A DNA stretch of 64,000 nt from NCBI RefSeq assembly GCF_905220995.1, contig NZ_CAJNBJ010000002.1, positions 62,001-126,000 on the forward strand. Reading direction: 5' to 3'. This document shows, one piece after another, positions 55,185 to 62,957 of this stretch. The stretch is from Nitrospira defluvii. Lineage in GTDB: Bacteria > Nitrospirota > Nitrospiria > Nitrospirales > Nitrospiraceae. Every line of letters begins with the position of its first letter. Position 1 is the stretch's first letter. The position numbers and the translations under genes were made by a program. The notes under the pieces were generated by a model. That model was not told the DNA's origin, did not search any database, and saw only the letters and a list, made by a program, of their open reading frames with translations.

Positions 55185-55697
55185 ATGCCTGATCTCTCGA
55201 TTCCACAACACATCCTGGATCAGATCGTCGCGCACGCGCGCGAGCTTGCTCCGTTCGAGTGCTGCGGCCTGCTGGCCGGCAAGGATAAAACGGTCACACA
55301 TCTCTACCGCATCACCAACATCGTGGCGGTGGAGGGGGCCCAAAATCTGTCGACCTTTGACGACGACAAGATCGCCCATCTCGAGCGCCTGTCTCCTGAA
55401 GAGCGGGCAGAGATCGCGTTCGTCATGGACATGGGAGACTTTTCCGCAGCCAAAAAAGACATCCGCAAGAACGGACTCGATCTTCAAGTCGTCTACCATT
55501 CGCACCCGAAGGACCCGGCCAGGCCGTCTCAGACCGATATCAAAATCGCCACCGACTACGAGGAAATCTGGCAACGCATCAACCTGCCGGTTCCCGCTTA
55601 TCTCCTCGTCTCGCTGATGCACGCCCCCGCCGCAGACATTCGCACCTATTGGATCACCGGCGGCCACGTGCGCCCCGCCGACATCCACATCAGCTAG
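55185..55697 (+). CDS. mec: JAMM/MPN+ metalloprotease, Mec+-like
   Basis: 170 residues; ATG 1 nt after the E1 stop. Intact JAMM site: Glu in FECCGLLAG and HSHPKDPARPSQTD (HxHx7Sx2D). Mec+ enzymes cut the new amino acid off the carrier C-terminus; QbsD-type ones trim extra C-terminal residues. Either role fits here: release of cysteine from CysO-cysteine, and possibly removal of the Arg from the GGGR tail of the ThiS-like carrier. Confidence 0.93.
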   Translation: MPDLSIPQHILDQIVAHARELAPFECCGLLAGKDKTVTHLYRITNIVAVEGAQNLSTFDDDKIAHLERLSPEERAEIAFVMDMGDFSAAKKDIRKNGLDLQVVYHSHPKDPARPSQTDIKIATDYEEIWQRINLPVPAYLLVSLMHAPAADIRTYWITGGHVRPADIHIS

Positions 55698-55795
55698 CAA
55701 TCTGCCTCTTCAACAATTCTGTCTTCCTCCCCTACCAATCGATCGGCAACGATGCCATAATCCGGCTTTGTCTTTGTCATCGAAGGGAGCATTCG

Positions 55796-56125
55796 ATGCG
55801 ATTCATCCTGCTATTCATCGCTTTTCTTCCCTGCCTCACCGGCTTGACGAATCCTGATCTTGGCGCGGCCGCCGAAAAAAGCTACTACAGCCCGATCATC
55901 AATGTAGATGTCGACAACGGCCGCATTCTGATCTCGACGCTGGGTGCGGTCTTTTGGGTGGAGGTCCCCGAAGAAGCCAAGGCTCACATCGAGAAACTCC
56001 CGCAATCAGGATTGGTGGATATCGTGGTGGAAACGCGCGAGGGGCAACCGCCGATGTTGAAGACCTGGAAGGTGAAGTCCGGCGAGTCGACCTGCCTCTA
56101 CTTCGACGGCAAAGTCTGTAAGTAG
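55796..56125 (+). CDS. exported hypothetical protein, 109 residues
   Basis: ATG at 55796 with AAGGGAG upstream (longer in-frame starts lie in the JAMM gene). Signal peptide FILLFIAFLPCLTGLT; small beta-rich mature domain (VDVDNGRILISTLGAVFWVE) ending CLYFDGKVCK with a Cys pair. No family recognised. Confidence 0.6.
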   Translation: MRFILLFIAFLPCLTGLTNPDLGAAAEKSYYSPIINVDVDNGRILISTLGAVFWVEVPEEAKAHIEKLPQSGLVDIVVETREGQPPMLKTWKVKSGESTCLYFDGKVCK

Positions 56126-56348
56126 GCCGGTGGGGGCGGAGGGGAGACTTCCAGATCGGCCGGTCCTCTTTTGCCGTAATTCACTTTCGACTTATATAAC
56201 CACTTTGACCATCTTATGAATCAGAAATCGCTTGCCACCTTCATAAACTGCCAAAAGGATCTTCAGTTACCCCCATGGCGGACAAGTAGCCGACGCTTCC
56301 CCATCATCACAGAATACGTTTGACCACATTTTTCGTCATCGGCCGTAC

Positions 56349-57098
56349 TCATCGTGCAAGTTTACCATTCGACAAGATCACATCGGGGCGCCGCGCCAAA
56401 AGGAGTTCATATTCAGTATTGAACTCGCAGACAATACCGGCGAGACGCCATGAAAAGACGGTCGTTTGCACCAACGTCCAGAGCGGTGTACCGCTAAGTC
56501 CACCGAGCCACTGCCCTTGCGGAGGCTCACCCGTACCGAACATATCCACCATTTCCTCACGCCGGAACTGACACGTCACGTCCCTTTGACTAACGCTCGT
56601 GGCTGTCAGGATGCCGACATATGTCCCCCATTCGATCTGCTGCTCCCCCACTACTTTTCGGTGTGCCCGAGGATAGCCTGCGAAGAAGAGCCCTCTATTA
56701 AGGTCCGGAGGTCTTGGCGGCCACTTCCCAGATAACGCTTGATGAATGATCTTACCTTCTGGAATTTCGCCTACCTCAAACCTGAAAGTTGCAATATCGA
56801 GAGTTCGATCGCAATCGATGAGACGCTTCTCTGGCACGAACGAGCAGTCGCCGATCTTGCACCGCACTCTTGGATCTGCTTTGCGTCGCTCAAGGTAGGC
56901 TTCATACACGTGGTTAGCCGTAACTCCAAAGATGCCGTGACCGAGATCGAGAAGAAAGATACATCCATGACCGATCTGCGAGTTGAGAGCAGGGCTGAAC
57001 CAGAAGAGAGGTGCAGTGTAATTGCTGGCGAGGTTCCCGATTTCACGACCATAAGGTCCCATCAATAAGGCAATGCCGTGCTCTTTAGGTGTCGCCAT
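56349..57098 (-). CDS. trypsin-like serine peptidase domain protein
   Basis: 249 residues. The triad is visible: His in GHGIFGVTANHVYEAY, Asp in RTLDIATFRFEVG and Ser in WLGGLSGTPLWTLV. No signal peptide, so it may be intracellular. Lies in an AT-richer patch with a nuclease; such cytoplasmic trypsin-like proteins are sometimes defence effectors, but nothing here proves that. Confidence 0.75.
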   Translation of the reverse strand: MATPKEHGIALLMGPYGREIGNLASNYTAPLFWFSPALNSQIGHGCIFLLDLGHGIFGVTANHVYEAYLERRKADPRVRCKIGDCSFVPEKRLIDCDRTLDIATFRFEVGEIPEGKIIHQALSGKWPPRPPDLNRGLFFAGYPRAHRKVVGEQQIEWGTYVGILTATSVSQRDVTCQFRREEMVDMFGTGEPPQGQWLGGLSGTPLWTLVQTTVFSWRLAGIVCEFNTEYELLLARRPDVILSNGKLAR

Positions 57099-57234
57099 CC
57101 GGCCTCACTCCATCCATCTTGAACTACCCTCACAGTAGGCAGTTTCTTGTGCGGTCCCGACTCGAAATCACTTAGGAAGTCAGATTTCCCACGCGTGACA
57201 GCTTTTCCCACCTGCAGCGTTCAGCCAAGAGACA

Positions 57235-57885
57235 TTACTTCCTAATCACCCGCAAAATTGACGTGGGCCATTGCTCACCATATCTAATGTAAAATTCTAC
57301 GGTTGAGTGCTTTACTGTCTCATAGTTGAATTTGACCTCGACAAAACTAATCGAATTCTCCTTTATTAGCAGCAGATCAGGCGTGCCGTTCTTGTCCTTA
57401 ACCATATAGGCAAGCTCCCTGAACTGTGCCGGAGTCATCAATGTTTTCAGCTTCTCTATTAGAGATCTATCCTGCTCAGTAATTCTTGAGGCAAAATCTT
57501 GCCAATAGAATTCCACTCCAATTGACCGGTAGCCACCATTTACCCTCGACCGATAAACCTCATAACCTTGTTCCTTGTAATACTCTTCAGCAATTTGCTC
57601 AGCTTTGGCATTTTGAGGCACTTCTATTTCATGGTATGGAATCCGTGACGATTCATAATGAAACAGTTGATTGACCTTGCTGAACAACCTCAACTTTTCC
57701 GATCTCTCCATCAATGAGAACTCTGCTTCATTGACGCCGACAATTTTCTTTTTCCTGCCCATGGAGAAAGTCCTCTCAGTGAACCGTGCTTGATCGGTTT
57801 CATACACAAGCCGCATTTCACTGTGTACACCTGAGATGATTTCACCGCTCCCTTCGAAATTAGAGAACAGTTCAGCCAGCTCCAT
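57235..57885 (-). CDS. PD-(D/E)XK-type nuclease (VRR-NUC-like)
   Basis: 216 residues from the ATG at 57883-57885 (longer in-frame starts read like non-coding DNA). KNGTPDLLLIKENSISFVEV then KFN is the GxPDL...E-V-K core of the PD-(D/E)XK/VRR-NUC fold, preceded by a helix with EYYKEQGYEVYRSRVNGGY. Likely Mg-dependent DNA cleavage. AT-rich relative to neighbours. Confidence 0.7.
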   Translation of the reverse strand: MELAELFSNFEGSGEIISGVHSEMRLVYETDQARFTERTFSMGRKKKIVGVNEAEFSLMERSEKLRLFSKVNQLFHYESSRIPYHEIEVPQNAKAEQIAEEYYKEQGYEVYRSRVNGGYRSIGVEFYWQDFASRITEQDRSLIEKLKTLMTPAQFRELAYMVKDKNGTPDLLLIKENSISFVEVKFNYETVKHSTVEFYIRYGEQWPTSILRVIRK

Positions 57886-58103
57886 CTCGCCGCGAGACAG
57901 CCAGTATATCTGCCAGTTCACCAACTGCACCCAGGCTCTCTCGAGGCTTCCAGAACACCAAGTTTGATTAATCGCAGATACGCATGGCACATGTGGTCGA
58001 TAGCATGAATGGGTACGGTGAGAATCGATAACGGCGCAGACTGCGGCTGATTCACATGAAATTGGGGAGATCAGAACCTGTAACCACCTCAGTACGCACA
58101 GGA

Positions 58104-58415
58104 TCAGCCTTGATCCAACTTTGTTCGTCGCCTGGGGCCGATCTTCTGGCGAAATTTCTTCGAAACGAGCGGGAACTTCTTTGGATGCCTGATGGATTCG
58201 ACGGCTAGGTCTAGGTCAAGATCCGGCCAATACAGGTGATGAGGGTGTGGCCATTGAACATTGAGAAGTTCGGCTACAGAGGCATTCTTGAACCAGGGGA
58301 ACTCCTTGAACGAAACAAACAGTTCCTCGTTCGCAAGAAGCAGCCAGAATCCATGTCTGGAGATATTTGTGACCTCAGCTTCCGAAGTGTTCTTGCCAAG
58401 CGTTGCTGATTTCAT
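58104..58415 (-). CDS. DUF2442 protein
   Basis: 103 residues; ATG at 58413-58415 with GAGGAG upstream. EVTNISRHGFWLLLANEELF, VSFKEFPWFKNASVAELLNV and HHLYWPDLDLDLAVESIRHP fit DUF2442. Overlaps the DUF4160 gene by 41 nt; the two families commonly form a two-gene unit. Confidence 0.88.
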   Translation of the reverse strand: MKSATLGKNTSEAEVTNISRHGFWLLLANEELFVSFKEFPWFKNASVAELLNVQWPHPHHLYWPDLDLDLAVESIRHPKKFPLVSKKFRQKIGPRRRTKLDQG

Positions 58416-58620
58416 CGTAATGCTCCTCGATGAGATTTTTCACTACCCGAATCTCGCGAGTGGACAGCCCGAAGTTTTGCGCCAACTCAACCCTGGGATC
58501 GAGCCAGAATTTCGCCTCACCACGCTCACAATGTACATGAACGTGCATTCGTGTTTCCTCGCGGGAGAAGAAATAGAACCGAAATCCTCCTGTTCTGAAA
58601 ATTGTCGGACTCAGACACAC
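58375..58620 (-). CDS. DUF4160 protein
   Basis: 81 residues from a GTG at 58618-58620 (a TTG at 58644 is the longest start). LSPTIFRTGGFRFYFFSREE then RMHVHVHCERGEAKFWLDP is the DUF4160 core. Coupled to DUF2442; the pair is widespread and often called toxin-antitoxin-like, without proof of a toxin. Confidence 0.85.
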   Translation of the reverse strand: MCLSPTIFRTGGFRFYFFSREETRMHVHVHCERGEAKFWLDPRVELAQNFGLSTREIRVVKNLIEEHYDEISNAWQEHFGS

Positions 58621-58921
58621 CTCTCTCGGGGGAACAGCGAACAATCTCTTGAAGCGGGCGCATTGTCTTCCAATTCACCCATACCGTCAAGGCACCACAG
58701 GCTACGGTCGGCGAATGGCTTTCAAATGGCTTTCATTTGACATGATGGTCCATGACCTCAAGTGGCGGACGAAGCGCAACCCGTTCCAACTGTGCGAGGA
58801 ACAGACACACCACATTCCAGTGCAGGATAATTTCAGCGGAGGGTGATTGAAACGTGTCGGCTGGAATTGTTCGTTGTGCCGGCTTTGGCGACTCACGGGT
58901 CAGAACATACCCGTAGCACGA

Positions 58922-59131
58922 CTACTCCGAACTCCCCAACATGTCGTCGACCAGCGGTCGGTTGATATCCGTACACCCCATACAAATCGTATCAAACAGC
59001 GCTTCATGATCGGAGACGAAGTTGCGCTGATCTACAAGGTTTTCAGCGAAGACCTGCTCGTAGCAGATATCACATAACATCATCAGCCCACGCGACACCG
59101 ACACAGTTTTCCGGCCTGTACTTCCCGCCAT
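58922..59131 (-). CDS. small CxxC/CxxC protein
   Basis: 69 residues from the ATG at 59129-59131 (GGGGAG upstream). MMLCDICYEQVFAENL and FDTICMGCTDINRPLVDD give a zinc-ribbon-like four-Cys arrangement. Unknown function; same strand as another zinc protein 43 nt upstream. Confidence 0.5.
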   Translation of the reverse strand: MAGSTGRKTVSVSRGLMMLCDICYEQVFAENLVDQRNFVSDHEALFDTICMGCTDINRPLVDDMLGSSE

Positions 59132-59174
59132 GACACTCCCCTTCATCTATCGGCTCTCAGTGCTCGCCGTGGCG

Positions 59175-59369
59175 CTACACTGACCCTTTTTGCCTCGCCA
59201 CCCAAAAATCCTCCGGTTCCAAATCCACCCCACACACCGCACATTCATAAACCGATTGCCCTTGCGGCAAGATAATCTCCGTCCGATCAATTCGCCCTCG
59301 GCACACGTGATAAAACCGCCCTCTGGCATCTTCAGTGTCGAGCGGATCATTTTCGTAAATCAGTACCAT
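59175..59369 (-). CDS. small zinc-ribbon-like protein
   Basis: 64 residues; ATG with AGGA five bases upstream. FYHVCRGRIDRTEI and VYECAVCGVDLEPEDFW give the cysteine set. Function unknown. Confidence 0.5.
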   Translation of the reverse strand: MVLIYENDPLDTEDARGRFYHVCRGRIDRTEIILPQGQSVYECAVCGVDLEPEDFWVARQKGSV

Positions 59370-59427
59370 ATGGTCCTCTTACTCCTTCATGTCTGAGCAT
59401 GAACCGTCGTTCGTCTTGGTCGTCGCA

Positions 59428-59548
59428 GGCTGTTCAGAAAGTCCGTCCGGCAAGGCCGCAGGACGCGCGGCGACTGAGGCGTACCCTCCGGGTACGTCGC
59501 AGGGAGACGTGCGACCGAGAACGCCGACGGCAGACTTTATCAACAGCC
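59428..59548 (+). repeat. R-family repeat R6 (diverged)
   Basis: Arms GGCTGTT-CAG-AAAGTC and GACTTTATCAACAGCC; interior CGGCAAGGCCGCAGG, GAGGCGTACCCTCCGGGTACG then TCGCAGGG and CCGAGAACGCCGACGGC. Directly downstream of the ABC exporter stop (59551), where it may act as terminator. Confidence 0.75.
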
Positions 59549-59550
59549 GG

Positions 59551-61275
59551 CTAAATTTTAAACTGCGCCTCATACAGACCGGCATAGACGCCGCCGCGTT
59601 TCATGAGCGCCTCGTGGTCTCCCTCTTCCACGATCGTCCCTCGTTCCACGACGATGATGCGATCCACGTCGTGCAGCGTCGCCAAACGATGCGCAATGAT
59701 AAACGTCGTGCGCCCTGCGGTGAGATCGTTCAAGGCCTCCCGGATTTTGACCTCCGTCTCCGTGTCGATGTTCGACGTGGCTTCATCAAAGATCACGATC
59801 GGCGGATCTTTCAGCAGCACACGGGCAATCGATACCCGCTGCTTCTGCCCCACCGACAATTTCACCCCCCGCTCGCCGATCCAGGTATCATAACCGTCCG
59901 GCAAACGTGAGATAAAGTCATGGGCTCGAGCGGCCCGAGCCGCCGCTTCGATACGCTCCTGTCCGGCCGACAGATCACTGTAGACGATATTTTGCCGCAC
60001 CGTCCCGTTGAAGAGAAAGGGTTCCTGCTGAACCAGGCCGATCTGCCCTCGCAAAAACGCCACCGGCAGATCCCGCACATCATAGCCGTCGACCAACACC
60101 GCACCGCTGCGGACGTCGTAAAATCGCATCAGGAGTTTCAGCAGGGAAGTCTTTCCCGCCCCACTCGGGCCGACCAAGGCGATCCGTTCGCCCGGCCGTA
60201 CTGTCAGATTGACATTGGACAGGACCAGCCCGTCCTGCCGATAGCCGAACTGTACCTGACGGTATTCCACTGCTCCTTGTAACCGTTCAACAGGCCGCAC
60301 GACACCCGGGCGGTCTTCGACTTCCGACTTGGTGTCCAGGATTTCAAAGACCCTCTCACTGGCAGCCAGCGCATGTTGCAACATGTGGTTCAAGGAATGA
60401 ATTTCATTGATCGGCGTGTAGAAGAGCCCGAGATACGAGAGAAACATGACGAGTTGGCCGACCGTGAGATTCCCCGCCAGCACCTCCTCGGCACCGTACC
60501 ACAGGATCAAGACCGTGCCGGTGCTGCCCACGAACACCATACCCGGCCAGTACCAGGACCAGAGCAGCATGGCCCGCAAACTATTCTGGCTATAGGCCTG
60601 ACTCAAGCCCTCAAATCGTTGCCGTTCGTACGCATGCTGATTGAAGCCGATGGTTTCCTTGATGCCGGAGAGGGCATCCTGCAGATAAGCATTGAGATCG
60701 GCCACGCTCTTGCGGATTTCCGCGTAATACTTGTGCACCCGCTTCGTAAACCAGGCGGCACAGACGATCAGAATCGGAATCGGCAGGAGAGACAGCAGCG
60801 CCAGTTTCCAGTTCAAGAAAAACATCATGATGGTGATCCCGACCAGGGTCAGCGAGGCAGTGAGCAAGCCTTCGAGCCCGTCAACGAAAATTCGCTCGAC
60901 ATGTTCGGTGTCACTCGTCACCCGGGTCATGATCTCGCCGGTCGACCGATTCTCGAAATAACTCAGCGACAGACGCTGCAATGCCCTGAACACCTGCAGC
61001 CGCAGCGTGTGCACCGCCTTCTGCTCCAGCAGGTTGTTGAACCGGACCCGCATGGAACTCATCACATTTCGCAACACGTACGAGCCCATCAATGCGCTCA
61101 AGACCCAGAGCAGCATGTCGGGCCGTTTGGCCTGAATGACGTCGTCGATCACGATTTTGACGAGATACGGCGGCACCAATTCCAGCGCCGTGGCGAGACC
61201 TGCACAGACGAAGGTCACCACCGCCAGCATCCGAAAGGGTTTCAGGTAGGAGAGAACGCGTAGGAGCGAGTTCAC
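59551..61275 (-). CDS. ABC exporter (MsbA-like, fused TM and ATPase)
   Basis: 574 residues. Six membrane segments in the first ~300 residues (LAVVTFVCAGLATALELVPP, LASLTLVGITIMMFFLNWK). ATPase: Walker A LVGPSGAGKTSLLKLLM, Q-loop GLVQQEPFLFNG, signature LSVGQKQRVSIARVLL (Gly to Val from LSGGQ), Walker B IVIFDEATSNID and switch His FIIAHRLATL. Homodimeric lipid or drug exporter; substrate unknown. Ends at repeat R6; upstream gene is def on the same strand. Confidence 0.92.
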   Translation of the reverse strand: MNSLLRVLSYLKPFRMLAVVTFVCAGLATALELVPPYLVKIVIDDVIQAKRPDMLLWVLSALMGSYVLRNVMSSMRVRFNNLLEQKAVHTLRLQVFRALQRLSLSYFENRSTGEIMTRVTSDTEHVERIFVDGLEGLLTASLTLVGITIMMFFLNWKLALLSLLPIPILIVCAAWFTKRVHKYYAEIRKSVADLNAYLQDALSGIKETIGFNQHAYERQRFEGLSQAYSQNSLRAMLLWSWYWPGMVFVGSTGTVLILWYGAEEVLAGNLTVGQLVMFLSYLGLFYTPINEIHSLNHMLQHALAASERVFEILDTKSEVEDRPGVVRPVERLQGAVEYRQVQFGYRQDGLVLSNVNLTVRPGERIALVGPSGAGKTSLLKLLMRFYDVRSGAVLVDGYDVRDLPVAFLRGQIGLVQQEPFLFNGTVRQNIVYSDLSAGQERIEAAARAARAHDFISRLPDGYDTWIGERGVKLSVGQKQRVSIARVLLKDPPIVIFDEATSNIDTETEVKIREALNDLTAGRTTFIIAHRLATLHDVDRIIVVERGTIVEEGDHEALMKRGGVYAGLYEAQFKI

Positions 61276-61299
61276 AACGACTCGGCGATCCGGGTCGGC

Positions 61300-61830
61300 T
61301 CAGATGGCACTAGCCGGTTCCTTTTGCCAGTATTTCTGAAACTCTTCCATTTGGGTCAGCGTGGAGAAATCGGTCATACGATCGATGAACAACTTGCCGA
61401 TGAGATGGTCGAGCTCATGTTGAATGCAGACGGCAAACAGGCCGCTGGCTTCGAAATCCAATGGTTTGGCGTTCCGGTCGAGCCCGGTCACCCGCACGGT
61501 CGAGGGCCGTGTCACTTTGCCTCTCAACCCGTCAACGCTCAGGCACCCTTCCCACCCTTCCACCTGCTCGGGTCCGTAAAACTGGATCGTGGGATTGATG
61601 AGGACGGTTTTGGGAAACCCGCCTTCACCGGGACAATCCATGACGACCAGTTGCTGCGACCGTCCCACTTGGGGAGCGGCAAGCCCGATGCCCGGTTCGT
61701 CGTACATGGTTTCAAACATATCGTCGATGAGTTGCTGAAACGCGGCTTTTTTTATGTCGGCCGGACTGACAGGCAACGCCTTCTGCCGGAGAATCGGATT
61801 ACCGAGTTTACTGATCGCCAGAATCGCCAT
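61300..61830 (-). CDS. def: peptide deformylase
   Basis: 176 residues. Three signatures: GIGLAAPQVG, WEGCLSVDG and QHELDHLIGKLF, with Cys, His, His and catalytic Glu in place. Removes N-formyl groups from nascent proteins with Fe2+. Upstream of the ABC exporter on the same strand, 24 nt apart. Confidence 0.97.
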   Translation of the reverse strand: MAILAISKLGNPILRQKALPVSPADIKKAAFQQLIDDMFETMYDEPGIGLAAPQVGRSQQLVVMDCPGEGGFPKTVLINPTIQFYGPEQVEGWEGCLSVDGLRGKVTRPSTVRVTGLDRNAKPLDFEASGLFAVCIQHELDHLIGKLFIDRMTDFSTLTQMEEFQKYWQKEPASAI

Positions 61831-61956
61831 GCTCTATCCTCTATCTCGATCTCTATCTCTGTCGTATGACGCGACGGGAGGCCGCGTCACCGTTTATTGA
61901 CTCTCTTCCTACCACGGGATTTTCGTGCTGCGCAACCGCCACCGCTCTCGGCGGCA

Positions 61957-62763
61957 CTACCCTGCCTGCTTCCGACTCTTCGGCTCAGGGAGCTCGAACG
62001 TGTCTTTCGACTGATTCCACCATTCCACCCATTCCTGGGCCCATGTCTGGCGATCCTGTTTGTTCGAGGCGTCCCAATCGTGGAACTCCGCTTCGTGCCT
62101 GGTCAAGGTCCACAAGGACTGCACGGCCGACATCGCGACAAACTTCTCTTCATCACCAAGGAGATCGATCAACGGCTGGATCACCTCTTTGCGGCGCACA
62201 TACCGCGCCTCAAACGCCGCCGCCTTCCGGATCACCGAATTCGGGTCCTTGGCCATGGCCTCGATGGCCGGAGGTGCCTGCTGAGGATCGATCCGCACCG
62301 CCACCCGCAGCGCATGCTCACGGATACGCGGCAGTTCCGAGCCCAATTTTGCCGCTTCCAACAAGGCTGGCACTGCGCCTGGTGATTTGATCATCGACAA
62401 GGTCTCGATGGCATTATATCGGACGCGGGGGCCCGGCATCGTCAGGGCCTTGGTCAGGACGGGCACGGACGGCTCTCCCAAATGCACGAACTCTCCCATT
62501 GCCCAAAACTCCTGCTTCCCCTCCAATAGCGGCAGCAGGGCCTCCGCACGTTGCAGCTCTTCCGGAGTCAGGCTTTTCGTGTTCGGCGCCACTGATACGT
62601 CGGGCACCGGATCCGACTTCGGCGGTGCTTCATAGGGCATCTGCACCGGCCAGACGATACCCGCCGACCATGTGTGGGCCGGCACCATACCGACGACACT
62701 CAGCACCCCGATCGTCCAGATGACCCATCGACCGCCCATCCGCCTTCCCACTCCTGTCTTCAT
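61957..62763 (-). CDS. exported HEAT-repeat protein
   Basis: 268 residues from the ATG at 62761-62763 (GAAGGA upstream). Anchor or signal (WVIWTIGVLSVVGMVPAH), then HEAT-type helical repeats: GEPSVPVLTKALTMPGPRVR, YNAIETLSMIKSPGAVPALL, EHALRVAVRIDPQQAPPAIE and RKAAAFEARYVRRKEVIQPL, giving at least four repeats. Protein-protein scaffold in the periplasm; role unknown. Confidence 0.8.
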   Translation of the reverse strand: MKTGVGRRMGGRWVIWTIGVLSVVGMVPAHTWSAGIVWPVQMPYEAPPKSDPVPDVSVAPNTKSLTPEELQRAEALLPLLEGKQEFWAMGEFVHLGEPSVPVLTKALTMPGPRVRYNAIETLSMIKSPGAVPALLEAAKLGSELPRIREHALRVAVRIDPQQAPPAIEAMAKDPNSVIRKAAAFEARYVRRKEVIQPLIDLLGDEEKFVAMSAVQSLWTLTRHEAEFHDWDASNKQDRQTWAQEWVEWWNQSKDTFELPEPKSRKQAG

Positions 62764-62957
62764 GCGATCCTTCTCCAACTCGCGTCGTTAGTCGTTAATA
62801 GAGGGCGACGATGCCTCTGCGGCATCGATCGCTCGCGGTCCCTCGATTCACACTTTCCTCACCCACTTGTCATGGAAGATTAACAGGAGTCTCCTAGGAT
62901 TCGCTACTCCCAGGCTCCGATACCAGCTCGGGGGGTGACAGGAGACGCCGTGAGCCG

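Noticed and set aside
58649-58846. 65-codon frame upstream of the DUF4160 gene
   Set aside because: No ribosome site and no recognisable sequence.
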